This document shows, one piece after another, positions 54,721 through 63,866 of a stretch of 64,000 nt of DNA. Below the pieces are notes generated by a model. The model ran no database searches. It was not told the DNA's origin and saw only the letters and a list, made by a program, of their open reading frames with translations. The DNA is from Mesorhizobium ciceri biovar biserrulae WSM1271 (GTDB taxonomy: Bacteria > Pseudomonadota > Alphaproteobacteria > Rhizobiales > Rhizobiaceae), in NCBI RefSeq assembly GCF_000185905.1, contig NC_014923.1:2007501-2071500 (forward strand), given 5' to 3'. Every line of letters begins with the position of its first letter. Within the stretch, counting starts at the first letter, position 1. A program made the position numbers and the translations under genes.

Positions 54721-55815
54721 GTGCCGGACAAACCGGATCGGAATGCGATTGAAGTAGTAAACGTCAGCAAAATTTTCGGATCAGGTGAGGGGCAGGTGGC
54801 TGCCCTCGACACGGTCTCGGTATCTATCCGCGAGAACGAATTCTTCACGTTGCTGGGGCCATCCGGCTGCGGCAAGACGACGTTGCTCAGGCTGATCGCC
54901 GGCTTCGATTTTCCAACCGCCGGTGAAATCCTGCTCTACGGCCAGGACATCGCGCCGCTGCCACCCTTCAAACGGCCGGTCAACACCGTTTTCCAATCCT
55001 ATGCGCTGTTCCCGCACATGACGGTCGCCGACAATATCGGCTTTGGCCTGGAAATGCTGGGTAAGCCGAAGGCCGAGATCAAGGCGCGCGTCGCCGAGAT
55101 GCTGAAGCTGGTCAAGATGGAGGCACTCGCCGGTCGTCGCACCAGCCAGATCTCCGGCGGCCAGCAGCAGCGCGTGGCCTTGGCCCGCGCCTTGGCACCG
55201 CAGCCGAAGGTGCTTTTGCTCGACGAGCCACTGTCGGCGCTCGACTACAAGCTGCGCAAGGAGATGCAGATCGAGTTGAAGCGGCTGCAGCACGAGACCG
55301 GCATCACCTTCATCTTCGTCACCCACGACCAGGAAGAAGCGCTGACCATGTCCGACCGCATCGCGGTCATGTCATCGGGCAAGATCCTCCAGGTCGGTTC
55401 GCCCTGGGATATCTACGACAAGCCGGCCGAACGCTTCGTCGCCGACTTTATCGGTGAAACCAACTTCCTGACGGCCGCCATCAGCGAGATGGCCAACGGC
55501 AAGGCGCGCGCCACGCTCAAGTCCGGTGCGACCATCGAGGCGACCGTGGCCCAGGGTTTCCAGCCCAAGCCCAATGCCACGGTCGTGGTTCGGCCTGAAC
55601 ACGCCAAGCTGACCAAGGCCAAGGGCGAACTGTCGGGGAGGGTCGATAATATCGTCTATTTCGGCACCGACACCCACATCCATGTTCATCTCGACAGCGG
55701 CGAACTCTTCACCGTACGCCAGCAGAACACGCGCAGCGCGGGCTGCGGTTTCGAGAAGGGCGACGCGGTCGGCATCCTCATCGGCAGCGATGCCGCCCAG
55801 GTCCTGAAGGACTGA
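54721..55815 (+). CDS. potA: Polyamine-type ABC transporter ATPase (PotA family)
   Basis: The 364-aa ATPase of a PotABCD-type importer. It shows Walker A ([14 protein letters not shown]), the Q-loop ([13 protein letters not shown]), signature ([15 protein letters not shown]), Walker B ([16 protein letters not shown]), switch His (VTHDQEEAL) and a C-terminal TOBE domain ([17 protein letters not shown]). It starts with GTG 54721, with TGAGG upstream. It heads potA-potB-potC-potD. Putrescine or spermidine import is likely, but close relatives transport other amines. Confidence 0.93.
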   Translation: MPDKPDRNAIEVVNVSKIFGSGEGQVAALDTVSVSIRENEFFTLLGPSGCGKTTLLRLIAGFDFPTAGEILLYGQDIAPLPPFKRPVNTVFQSYALFPHMTVADNIGFGLEMLGKPKAEIKARVAEMLKLVKMEALAGRRTSQISGGQQQRVALARALAPQPKVLLLDEPLSALDYKLRKEMQIELKRLQHETGITFIFVTHDQEEALTMSDRIAVMSSGKILQVGSPWDIYDKPAERFVADFIGETNFLTAAISEMANGKARATLKSGATIEATVAQGFQPKPNATVVVRPEHAKLTKAKGELSGRVDNIVYFGTDTHIHVHLDSGELFTVRQQNTRSAGCGFEKGDAVGILIGSDAAQVLKD

Positions 55816-55817
55816 CG

Positions 55818-56738
55818 ATGGCGACCGCGGAAGAAGTCGCCAAGGCAGCGGAGCGGCGCGATGTCCGCGACCGCTGGCTTTTGTCAGCGCCAGCGCTGCT
55901 GGTCATTTTCCTCGCAGCGACCGGCCCCTTGCTGATCGTGCTCGTCTACTCGTTCCTGACGCCAGGCTCCTATGGCGACGTGAAGTGGCAATTCTCGCCG
56001 GAAGCCTGGATAGCGGTGTTTCTGGAACGCGATATCTTCGACGACACGCTTTCGATCGCCGCCGCCCACGTCACCATCTTCCTGCGCTCGATCAAGCTCT
56101 CGGTGGTGACGACGATCGCCACCTTGGTGCTTGGTTTCCCGACCGCCTATTTCATGGCGACGCGCAGCGAAAAGACCCGCGATCTCTGGCTGTTCCTGAT
56201 CACCATTCCGTTCTGGACCAACCTTTTGATCCGCACCTTCGCAGTGCTGCAGATCATCCGCAACGAAGGCATCATCAACACAATGCTGCTCAAGCTCGGC
56301 ATCATCTCGGCGCCGATCCAGATCCTCTACACCGACACGGCGATCCTGATCGGCATGGCCTATGTCTACCTGCCGCTGATGGTGCTGCCGATCTACGCCA
56401 GCATGGAAAAGCTGGATTTCCGGCTGGTCGAGGCGGGCTACGACCTTTACGCCACGCGCTTCCAGGTGCTGCGGCGGATTATCTTTCCGATGGTCAAGCC
56501 GGGCGTCATCGCCGGCTCCATCCTGGTCTTCATTCCAGCGCTTGGCGCCTATGTGACACCGAGCGTGCTTGGCGGCGGCAAGAACATGATGCTGTCCAAC
56601 CTGATCGAATTGCAGTTCGGGCAGGGCCGCAACTGGCCACTCGGCTCGGCGCTGTCGATCGCCGTCATGATCATCGTCATGGTGGCGCTGCTTGCCTATG
56701 TGCGCAATGCCGGCAAGTCGGGGGTGCGTCATGGCTAA
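55818..56738 (+). CDS. potB: Polyamine-type ABC transporter permease (PotB family)
   Basis: The 306-aa first permease has six hydrophobic helices and the EAA loop contacting PotA (EAGYDLYATRFQVLRRIIFP). PFWTNLLIRTFAVLQIIRNEG and GAYVTPSVLGGGKNMMLSNL are typical of PotB. It starts 2 bp after the potA stop and overlaps potC by 8 bp. Confidence 0.94.
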   Translation: MATAEEVAKAAERRDVRDRWLLSAPALLVIFLAATGPLLIVLVYSFLTPGSYGDVKWQFSPEAWIAVFLERDIFDDTLSIAAAHVTIFLRSIKLSVVTTIATLVLGFPTAYFMATRSEKTRDLWLFLITIPFWTNLLIRTFAVLQIIRNEGIINTMLLKLGIISAPIQILYTDTAILIGMAYVYLPLMVLPIYASMEKLDFRLVEAGYDLYATRFQVLRRIIFPMVKPGVIAGSILVFIPALGAYVTPSVLGGGKNMMLSNLIELQFGQGRNWPLGSALSIAVMIIVMVALLAYVRNAGKSGVRHG

Positions 56739-57531
56739 GAACTTTTCCATCAAGCACCAGCCAGGATTCAGCGCGATCGCCGCGACCTGCTTTATCGTGC
56801 TGTATCTGCCGATCATCGTGCTGGTCATCTATGCCTTCAACGCGGCGAGCTCGACCTCCGAATGGGGCGGCTTTTCGCTGAAATGGTTCCAGTCGGCATG
56901 GCAGAACACGCAGGTCGTCGATGCCACGCTGCGTTCCTTCCAGATCGGCTCCATCGCGGCGGTGCTCTCCACGATCTTTGCCACCATGGCGGCGCTCGCC
57001 ACCACCCGCACCGCGTCCTATCCCGGCCTCACCTTCAAGTATGCGGCGATCAACCAGCCGCTGATGGTGCCCGAGATCGTCACCGGCGTGGCGCTGCTGA
57101 TCTTCTTCTCGCGCATCAAGATCTTCACCGGCTATTCCGGCATCGGCTATCTGGTCGCCGCGCACACGGCGTTCTGCATTCCCTTTGCCTATTTGCCGAT
57201 CCGGGCGCGGCTTGAGAATATGGACCTGACGCTGGAGCGTGCCGCAGCCGACCTCTACGCGACGCCCTGGAAGACGTTCCGGCGCATCACGCTGCCGCTC
57301 CTGTGGCCCGGCATCCTGGCCGGGCTGATGCTGGCCTTCGTCATTTCGCTCGACGACGTCGTCATCACCGAGTTCGTGAAATCGGGCGGCCAGGACACGC
57401 TGCCCACCTACATGCTCGGCCAGATCCGCCGCGGCATCACACCCGAGATCAACGCGATATCGACCGCCTTCCTGCTGCTTTCGGTCGCCATCGTCACGTT
57501 GTTTTTCTTCGTCAGCAGGAAACGAGACTGA
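56731..57531 (+). CDS. potC: Polyamine-type ABC transporter permease (PotC family)
   Basis: The 266-aa second permease has six helices and the EAA loop ERAAADLYATPWKTFRRITL. LAFVISLDDVVITEFVKSGG and a C-terminal LFFFVSRKRD are typical of PotC. I start at ATG 56731 (MAKNFSIKHQPGF), inside the potB 3' end; the in-frame start further upstream lies within potB. Confidence 0.94.
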   Translation: MAKNFSIKHQPGFSAIAATCFIVLYLPIIVLVIYAFNAASSTSEWGGFSLKWFQSAWQNTQVVDATLRSFQIGSIAAVLSTIFATMAALATTRTASYPGLTFKYAAINQPLMVPEIVTGVALLIFFSRIKIFTGYSGIGYLVAAHTAFCIPFAYLPIRARLENMDLTLERAAADLYATPWKTFRRITLPLLWPGILAGLMLAFVISLDDVVITEFVKSGGQDTLPTYMLGQIRRGITPEINAISTAFLLLSVAIVTLFFFVSRKRD

Positions 57532-57554
57532 ACCGAAAAATGGGAGTTAAAACC

Positions 57555-58589
57555 ATGAACTGGAAGACAACAGCAACCGCCATGGGGTTGGCGTTGCTCG
57601 CCTCGACGGGCTTGGCCCGCGCCGACGGCGTGCTCAACATCTACAATTGGGGCAACTACACCAGCCCCGACGTGATCAAGAAGTTCGAGGCCAAATACAA
57701 CGTCAAGGTGACCATCACCGATTACGATTCAAACGACACCGCGCTTGCCAAGGTCCGGCAGGGCGGCACCGGCTTCGACATTGCGGTACCCTCGCAGACC
57801 TACGTGCCGATCTGGATCAAGGAAGGCCTTGTCCTGGAAACCGACCCCGGCAAGATGGAGAACTTCAAGAATGTAGCGCCCGAATGGGCCAACCCCGACT
57901 TCGATCCAGGCCGCAAATACTCGGTGCCGTGGGCGCTGGGCACGGTGGGCGTCGTCGTCAACACCGACGCCTACAAGGGACCGGCCGACAGCTGGGGCAT
58001 CATCTTCAACACGCCGGACGAGCTGAAGGGCAAGGTCAACGTCGTTCCCGAGATGAATGACGTCATCTTCGCGGCGATCAAATATGTCGGCGGCCAGCAG
58101 TGCACGGACGACAAGGCGGTGCTGAAGAAGGTGCGTGACACGCTGGTCGCGGCCAAGCCGAACTGGATCGCCATGGAATACAACACCATCGAGAAGATGG
58201 GCGCCGGCGACTTCAAGGCAACCAGCGACTGGAACGGCTCGGCGCTGCGCCAGCGGCTGGCCAATCCGGCCATCCACTACAATTATCCAAAGGAAGGTTA
58301 CGGCCTGTGGAGCGATAACGTGGTCGTCCTGAAGGAAGCCAAGAACGTCGACAACGCCAAGCTGTTCCAGAACTTCATCATGGATCCGGAAAACGCGGCG
58401 GGCCTCTCGGCCTTCCACCGCTATGCCAACGCCATCACCGGCTCGGACAAATACATGCCGGCCGACATGAAAGATGCGCCGGAAGTCGTCATTCCGGCCG
58501 CAGCGAAGCCACAGGGCGAATTCCAGAAGATGTGCGCGCCTGAAATCCAGGACATCTACACCAAGATCTGGACCGAACTGCAGAAGTAA
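57555..58589 (+). CDS. potD: Polyamine-type periplasmic binding protein (PotD family)
   Basis: The 344-aa binding protein has a signal peptide (MGLALLASTGLARADG) and the PotD-like mature start VLNIYNWGNYTSPDVIKKFE. Further conserved stretches are YDSNDTALAKVRQGGTGFDI and YGLWSDNVVVLKEAKN. ATG 57555 has GGGAG 9 bp upstream; ATG 57540 would add five residues. A strong hairpin terminator follows 13 bp after the stop. A pair of mature Cys (QQCTDD, KMCAPE) may form a disulfide. Confidence 0.94.
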   Translation: MNWKTTATAMGLALLASTGLARADGVLNIYNWGNYTSPDVIKKFEAKYNVKVTITDYDSNDTALAKVRQGGTGFDIAVPSQTYVPIWIKEGLVLETDPGKMENFKNVAPEWANPDFDPGRKYSVPWALGTVGVVVNTDAYKGPADSWGIIFNTPDELKGKVNVVPEMNDVIFAAIKYVGGQQCTDDKAVLKKVRDTLVAAKPNWIAMEYNTIEKMGAGDFKATSDWNGSALRQRLANPAIHYNYPKEGYGLWSDNVVVLKEAKNVDNAKLFQNFIMDPENAAGLSAFHRYANAITGSDKYMPADMKDAPEVVIPAAAKPQGEFQKMCAPEIQDIYTKIWTELQK

Positions 58590-58602
58590 TCGCTGCATGA
58601 CG

Positions 58603-58637
58603 GACCCGGCGGTACATGCCGCCGGGTCTTTTCTTTT
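58603..58637 (+). terminator. Strong Rho-independent terminator after potD
   Basis: GACCCGGCGG (58603-58612) and CCGCCGGGTC (58619-58628) form a perfect 10-bp stem with a 6-nt loop, followed by TTTTCTTTT. The T-run ends only 7 bp before the next gene's ATG at 58644, so it covers the position of that gene's ribosome site. Confidence 0.9.
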
Positions 58638-58643
58638 CCGGGA

Positions 58644-59849
58644 ATGGCTTTCATGGACTCCTATCGCAACAGCGATCCGCGGCCGCCGATCATGCAGGGC
58701 TCGCCGCCCGCCATGGTGCCGCCGAAGCTCGACTGGGACCGGCCGCCGTGGAACCGCTGGGCGTTCCAGCACATCCGTGAAATTCTGCCGACCGCCGAAG
58801 TCTGGCGCGGCAACGGCCATCGCCGCCGTCTCGAACGCGCCGTGGTCGATCTTGACGGGCTGGCGGTCGAGGACAGCGAGGGCAAGCCGACGACACTCGC
58901 CGGGCTGCTCGACGAGACCTATACGGACGGTTTTCTGGTGCTCAAGGACGGCAAGCTTGCCTATGAGCGCTATTTCAACGGCATGGACGAGCGCACGCTG
59001 CACCTGTCGCAGTCGATGGCGAAGTCCGTCACCGGTTCGGTGTTCGGCATACTGGTCGGGCGCGGCCTGATCGATCCGGCCAGGCCGGTCACGGATTATT
59101 TGCCGGAGCTCGGCGCCACCGGCTGGGCCGGCGCCAATGTGCAGCATGTGCTCGACATGACCAGCGGCGTCCGTTTCTCCGAGGAATATACCGACCGCTA
59201 TTCCGACATCGGCCAGGTCGATGTCGCCACCGGCTGGAAGCCGGTGCCGCCGGGCAGCGATCCGGATTTTCGCTGGCCCTCGCACATGTTCGAGCTGATC
59301 CTGGGCTTGAAGGACACGATCCGTCCGCACGGGGCTCAATTCGAATACCGCTCGATCGAGACCGACGTGCTTGCTTTCATCATGGAGCGGGTGACAGGCA
59401 AACGGCTGCCGCAACTGGTTTCGGAAGAACTCTGGCAAAAGCTCGGCGCTGATGAAAGCGCCTGCTTCACGGTCGACAGCGCCGGCTATGCGGTGGCCGA
59501 CGGCGGTTTCAACGCGACGCTGCGCGATTATGGCCGCTTCGGCCAATTGATCCTCGACAATGGTGGCGGCGTCGTGCCGGCCGGCTGGGTCGAGGACACG
59601 CGCAACGGCAGGCATGGGCCGGACTTCAGCCCCAGCCTGCCGGAGGGCAGCTATCGCAACCAGTTCTGGATCGAGGACCCGCGCTCGCGCGCACTGATGT
59701 GCCGCGGCGTGTTCGGTCAGATGATCCATATCGACTGGAACACCGGAATGGTCGTGGTGAAGCTTTCGACCTGGCCGGATTTCGCCAATGGTGCCTATTC
59801 CATAGCGACGCTGAAAGCCGTGCACGCTATCGCCACGGCACTTCGCTGA
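58644..59849 (+). CDS. Beta-lactamase-fold serine hydrolase (6-aminohexanoate-dimer hydrolase-like)
   Basis: A 401-aa cytoplasmic-looking enzyme of the class C beta-lactamase/NylB-like superfamily. The nucleophile motif is S124-M-A-K127 (LSQSMAKSVTG) and the second motif Y235-R-S (FEYRSIETD). A late GVFGQMIHIDWNTGMV is like the family's third motif. Family members hydrolyse amides and esters, including linear aminohexanoate oligomers; the true substrate is unknown. Its ATG follows the potD terminator directly, with only CGGGAA before it. A related tandem paralog lies 37 bp downstream. Confidence 0.88.
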   Translation: MAFMDSYRNSDPRPPIMQGSPPAMVPPKLDWDRPPWNRWAFQHIREILPTAEVWRGNGHRRRLERAVVDLDGLAVEDSEGKPTTLAGLLDETYTDGFLVLKDGKLAYERYFNGMDERTLHLSQSMAKSVTGSVFGILVGRGLIDPARPVTDYLPELGATGWAGANVQHVLDMTSGVRFSEEYTDRYSDIGQVDVATGWKPVPPGSDPDFRWPSHMFELILGLKDTIRPHGAQFEYRSIETDVLAFIMERVTGKRLPQLVSEELWQKLGADESACFTVDSAGYAVADGGFNATLRDYGRFGQLILDNGGGVVPAGWVEDTRNGRHGPDFSPSLPEGSYRNQFWIEDPRSRALMCRGVFGQMIHIDWNTGMVVVKLSTWPDFANGAYSIATLKAVHAIATALR

Positions 59850-59886
59850 GCCCCCACAAAGAAGAAACGACCCGGAAGGAAACGCC

Positions 59887-61068
59887 ATGACCGGCAAAAC
59901 CGTGTTCGAGACCCGCTATGGCTTCCGGCGCAACCAGGTCGTGCTCGCCAATTGGCGCGAGAACCCGTTCAACCGGTGGTCGTTCCAGAATCTCGGCGAA
60001 CTGGTGCCGACCGCCCGGGTGACGGCGACGTCGGGCGTTGTCGAAACCCCCGTGCGCGATATGGGCGGCCTGCTCGGCGAGAAGGTCGCGATCGCCGGCA
60101 CACCGGAGACAGTGGCTGATTTTCTCGCACGTTCGAGCACCGACGCACTGACGGTGATGAAAGGCGGCAGGATCGTCGGCGACTGGTTCGCGCCGCATAT
60201 GGATTTCGGCGCCCGCCACATCATCTTTTCGATCAGCAAGTCGCTGACCGCCATCATTGCCGGCATACTAGAAGGCGAGGGGGTGTTCGACCCGGAAGCG
60301 CCGGTGACGGCCTACATCCCCGAAGCCGCCGGCTCGGCCTATGGCGATGCGAGCGTGCGGCATGTGCTCGATATGAGCGTCAGTCTCGATTTCGAGGAAG
60401 CCTATCTCGATCCGGAAAGTGCTTTCGCCCGCTATCGCCGTGCCACGCTGTGGAATCCGGGCGGCGGCACGGAGAGCCTGCGCGAATTCATCCTGACCCT
60501 GCAACGCCTTGCAGAGCCGCATGGCCAGACCTTCCGCTACCGCTCGCCGAATTCCGACCTGCTCGGCCTGCTGCTCGAGCGTGCGTCGGGCCAGCGGTTC
60601 ACCGACCTGATGCGCGAGAAGCTGTGGCTGCCGCTCGGCGCTGTCAGCGAAGCCTCGATCGGCGTCGACATGGAAGGCACGGCGCGCACGGCCGGCGGCA
60701 TTTCGGTGACGCCGCGCGACCTGGCGCGTGTCGGCGAGATGATGCGGCAAGGTGGCATGGCCAATGGCCGCCGCATCGTACCGGAAGCCTGGGTGCGCGA
60801 CACGACCAGCACTGGCGGCAGTGCGGACGTCTGGCAGCGCGGCGCGATGCTGCCACTGTTTCCCAAAGGCCGTTACCGGAACAAATGGTACCAGACTGGA
60901 CACGAGAACGGCGCCTATTGCGGCATCGGTATTCATGGCCAGTGGCTGTATGTCGATCCCAGGACCGAAGTGGTGATCGCCAAGATGTCGTCGCAGCCGC
61001 AGCCTGTCGACGATCCGCTCGATATCGAGATCGTCGCGTTCTTCGAGGCGCTCAGCCGGATAATCTAG
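59887..61068 (+). CDS. Beta-lactamase-fold serine hydrolase, tandem paralog
   Basis: The 393-aa second serine hydrolase has S115-I-S-K118 (FSISKSLTAIIAG) and Y218-R-S (FRYRSPNSDLLG), with a C-terminal GIGIHGQWLYVDPRTEVV. It shares its N-terminal architecture with the upstream paralog (NPFNRWSFQNLGELVPTARV against PPWNRWAFQHIREILPTAEV) but is clearly diverged, so the duplication is old or the two were acquired with different substrates. GGAAGGA precedes the ATG. No signal peptide is visible, implying intracellular action after uptake. Confidence 0.88.
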   Translation: MTGKTVFETRYGFRRNQVVLANWRENPFNRWSFQNLGELVPTARVTATSGVVETPVRDMGGLLGEKVAIAGTPETVADFLARSSTDALTVMKGGRIVGDWFAPHMDFGARHIIFSISKSLTAIIAGILEGEGVFDPEAPVTAYIPEAAGSAYGDASVRHVLDMSVSLDFEEAYLDPESAFARYRRATLWNPGGGTESLREFILTLQRLAEPHGQTFRYRSPNSDLLGLLLERASGQRFTDLMREKLWLPLGAVSEASIGVDMEGTARTAGGISVTPRDLARVGEMMRQGGMANGRRIVPEAWVRDTTSTGGSADVWQRGAMLPLFPKGRYRNKWYQTGHENGAYCGIGIHGQWLYVDPRTEVVIAKMSSQPQPVDDPLDIEIVAFFEALSRII

Positions 61069-61194
61069 GCGCGCCGCGATCGCCACATTGGCGCACGCTT
61101 TCCTGTGGACCGCCGGGCTGATCGAAGCGCGGCGGTTGGCGGGCCGGACGTCTGCGCCTATGGTCGCCGCTCTTTGGATGAGAGCAGGAACGAC

Positions 61195-63522
61195 ATGGCA
61201 TCCGACATCAAGCGCATTGCAGCCATCATCGCGGCCGAGATCAGCGCGCGGCCCGAACAGGCGGCCGCGGCGATCGAACTGCTCGATGAGGGCGCGACAG
61301 TGCCGTTCGTGGCGCGCTACCGCAAGGAAGTCACCGGCGGGCTCGACGACACGCAATTGCGCGATCTTGCCGAACGCCTTGCCTATCTGCGCGAGCTCGA
61401 CGCGCGCCGCGACACCATCCTTGGCTCGATCCGCGAACAGGGCAAGCTGACCGAGGAGCTTGAAGGCAAGATCGTCGCCGCCACCACCAAGGCGGAACTT
61501 GAGGACATCTACCTGCCCTACAAGCCCAAACGCCGGACCAAGGCCGAGATCGCCAGGGAGCGCGGGCTGGGGCCGCTGGCCGAAGCCATCTTGGCGAACC
61601 GCTCATTGGTGCCTGCCGAACTGGCGCTGGCCTATGTCAGCGAAGAGGTGGCCGATACCAAGGCGGCGCTCGAGGGCGCGCGCGACATCCTTTCGGAACA
61701 ATTCGCCGAGAATGCCGATCTGGTCGGCAAATTGCGCAGCTACATGAAGGAGCGCGCCTTCATGCGGGCCAGGGTGGTCGACGGCAAGCAGGAGGCCGGC
61801 GCGAAATTCTCCGATTATTTCGACCATGTCGAGCGTTGGGCAAATGTGCCGAGCCATCGCGCGCTGGCGATGCTGCGCGGCCGCAACGAGGAAGTGCTGT
61901 CGCTCGACATCGAGGTCGATGCCGATGACACCTCCCCGGTGAAGCCGGTCGAGCGGATGATCGCCAATGCCTATGCCATCGGCGGCAGCCTTCCGGGTGA
62001 CAGATGGCTGATGGAGGTGGCGGGCTGGACCTGGCGTATAAAACTGTCGCTGCACCTGACGCTCGATTTGATGCGCGATCTGCGCGAGCGGGCGGAGGAG
62101 GAAGCGATCCACGTCTTTGCCCGCAACCTCAAGGATCTACTGCTGGCCGCTCCCGCCGGCTCGCGCGCCACGATGGGGCTCGACCCCGGCATCCGCACCG
62201 GCGTCAAGGTGGCGGTGGTCGACGGCACCGGCAAGGTGCTGACAACGACGACGGTCTATCCATTTCCGCCCAGAAACGATGTGCGCGGCACGCAGGCGGA
62301 ACTCGCCAAGCTCATCCGCCAGCACAAGGTCGAGCTGATTTCGATCGGCAACGGCACCGGCAGCCGCGAGACGGAAAAGCTGGTGGCCGACATGCTGTCC
62401 GACATGCCGGCGGACGGTGGCCCCAAGCCACTGAAAGTGATCGTCAGCGAGGCCGGCGCCTCGGTCTATTCGGCATCGGCAACGGCGGCGGCGGAATTCC
62501 CCGGTCTCGACGTGTCGTTGCGCGGCGCCGTGTCGATCGCCCGGCGGCTGCAGGATCCGCTGGCCGAACTGGTCAAGATCGAACCCAAATCGATCGGCGT
62601 CGGCCAGTACCAGCATGATGTCGACCAGTACCGTCTCGGCCGCTCGCTGGAAGCGGTGGTCGAGGACGCGGTCAATGCCGTCGGCGTCGATCTCAACACT
62701 GCCTCGGCGCCGCTTTTGGCGCGCGTTTCAGGTCTGGGCGCATCGCTGGCCGACGCGATCGTTGCGCATCGCGATGCGACCGGGCCCTTCGCCAGCCGGA
62801 AGGACCTGCTCAAGGTGCCGCGGCTCGGACCTCGGGCCTTCGAACAATCCGCCGGGTTCCTGCGCATTGCCAATGGCAGCGAGCCGCTCGACGCCTCGTC
62901 GGTGCATCCGGAGGCCTATGGCGTGGCGAAGAAGATCGTCGCTGCCTGCGGGCGCGATGTGCGGTCGTTGATGGGCGATAGCGCCCCGCTCAAGGCACTC
63001 GACCCACGCGTCTTCGTCGACGAGCGTTTCGGCTTGCCGACGGTGCGCGATATCCTGGCGGAGCTGGAAAAGCCCGGCCGCGACCCGCGCCCAGGCTTCA
63101 AGACGGCGACCTTCGCCGACGGCATCGACGACATCAAGGATCTGAAGCCCGGCATGCTGCTGGAAGGCACGGTCACCAACGTGGCCGCCTTCGGCGCCTT
63201 CGTCGATATCGGCGTGCATCAGGACGGGCTGGTGCATGTCTCGCAGCTGGCCGATCGGTTCATCAAGGATGCGCATGAGGTGGTCAAGGCCGGCGACGTG
63301 GTGAAGGTGCGGGTCGTCGATGTCGACATCAAGCGCAAGCGCATCGCGCTTTCCATGCGCAAGGATAGCGGCGAGGGTGGTGCTCCGCGCAGCGGACCGC
63401 GCGACAATGGTGGCGGCAGGCCGGCACCACGTTCGCCGGCACCCCAGCAACGCCAGCCGGAGCGGCCGGCGCAACAGGGAGCGTTCGGTGCTGCTTTGGC
63501 GGATGCGCTGAAGCGAAAGTAG
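61195..63522 (+). CDS. tex: Transcription accessory protein Tex (S1 RNA-binding)
   Basis: Tex is a conserved nucleic-acid binding protein linked to transcription and RNA processing. The 775-aa product starts at ATG 61195 behind AGGAA. It has an N-terminal helical domain ([20 protein letters not shown]), a YqgF/RNase H-like domain ([20 protein letters not shown]), helix-hairpin-helix repeats ([20 protein letters not shown]) and a C-terminal S1 domain ([20 protein letters not shown]). A Pro/Arg/Gly/Gln-rich tail follows. It is probably unrelated to its neighbours. Confidence 0.96.
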   Translation: MASDIKRIAAIIAAEISARPEQAAAAIELLDEGATVPFVARYRKEVTGGLDDTQLRDLAERLAYLRELDARRDTILGSIREQGKLTEELEGKIVAATTKAELEDIYLPYKPKRRTKAEIARERGLGPLAEAILANRSLVPAELALAYVSEEVADTKAALEGARDILSEQFAENADLVGKLRSYMKERAFMRARVVDGKQEAGAKFSDYFDHVERWANVPSHRALAMLRGRNEEVLSLDIEVDADDTSPVKPVERMIANAYAIGGSLPGDRWLMEVAGWTWRIKLSLHLTLDLMRDLRERAEEEAIHVFARNLKDLLLAAPAGSRATMGLDPGIRTGVKVAVVDGTGKVLTTTTVYPFPPRNDVRGTQAELAKLIRQHKVELISIGNGTGSRETEKLVADMLSDMPADGGPKPLKVIVSEAGASVYSASATAAAEFPGLDVSLRGAVSIARRLQDPLAELVKIEPKSIGVGQYQHDVDQYRLGRSLEAVVEDAVNAVGVDLNTASAPLLARVSGLGASLADAIVAHRDATGPFASRKDLLKVPRLGPRAFEQSAGFLRIANGSEPLDASSVHPEAYGVAKKIVAACGRDVRSLMGDSAPLKALDPRVFVDERFGLPTVRDILAELEKPGRDPRPGFKTATFADGIDDIKDLKPGMLLEGTVTNVAAFGAFVDIGVHQDGLVHVSQLADRFIKDAHEVVKAGDVVKVRVVDVDIKRKRIALSMRKDSGEGGAPRSGPRDNGGGRPAPRSPAPQQRQPERPAQQGAFGAALADALKRK

Positions 63523-63539
63523 CTATTCTGCGACGAGCC

Positions 63540-63863
63540 CTATGAGTGTTCCAGCCCAACGAGACAGGGAGGCGTGGAGTTCAAGAGCCATTGAGTGTCG
63601 CGGGCACCATGCAAGACGCGCTCGACACGCACCTCATCGCCGTCGGTGGTGTAGAAAATAACATAGCGATGAAATGCAAAGGAGCGCAGGCCGGGCCATA
63701 GGGTCGGGCGGGGGACGCCGCCATGCGGCACGTCTGCAATGCGGCTACAGCGTTCCCTGAGCGCGGCAATGAAGCGCCGACCCGCAGCCGGATTTTCAGC
63801 ATGGATGTAGTCGCTGATCTCTTCGACGTCCTGCGCGGCGGCTGGCGCAAATATGACCGCCAT
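63540..63863 (-). CDS. ParE/RelE-family toxin
   Basis: A 107-aa small basic protein with the ParE fold pattern: VIFAPAAAQDVEEISDYIHA at the N-terminus, AGRRFIAALRERCSRIADVP, then SFAFHRYVIFYTTDGDEVRV and RVLHGARD. ParE-type toxins poison gyrase, and the RelE superfamily also includes mRNA interferases; the type here is inferred from the HGARD-type end. It starts 3 bp after the upstream antitoxin-like gene, the usual antitoxin-then-toxin order. It converges on tex. Confidence 0.88.
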   Translation of the reverse strand: MAVIFAPAAAQDVEEISDYIHAENPAAGRRFIAALRERCSRIADVPHGGVPRPTLWPGLRSFAFHRYVIFYTTDGDEVRVERVLHGARDTQWLLNSTPPCLVGLEHS

Positions 63864-63866
63864 AGT

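Noticed and set aside
57729..59897. 722-codon open frame antisense to potD and the first serine hydrolase
   Set aside because: High-GC shadow of two genes with clear motifs on the other strand; no recognisable domain.
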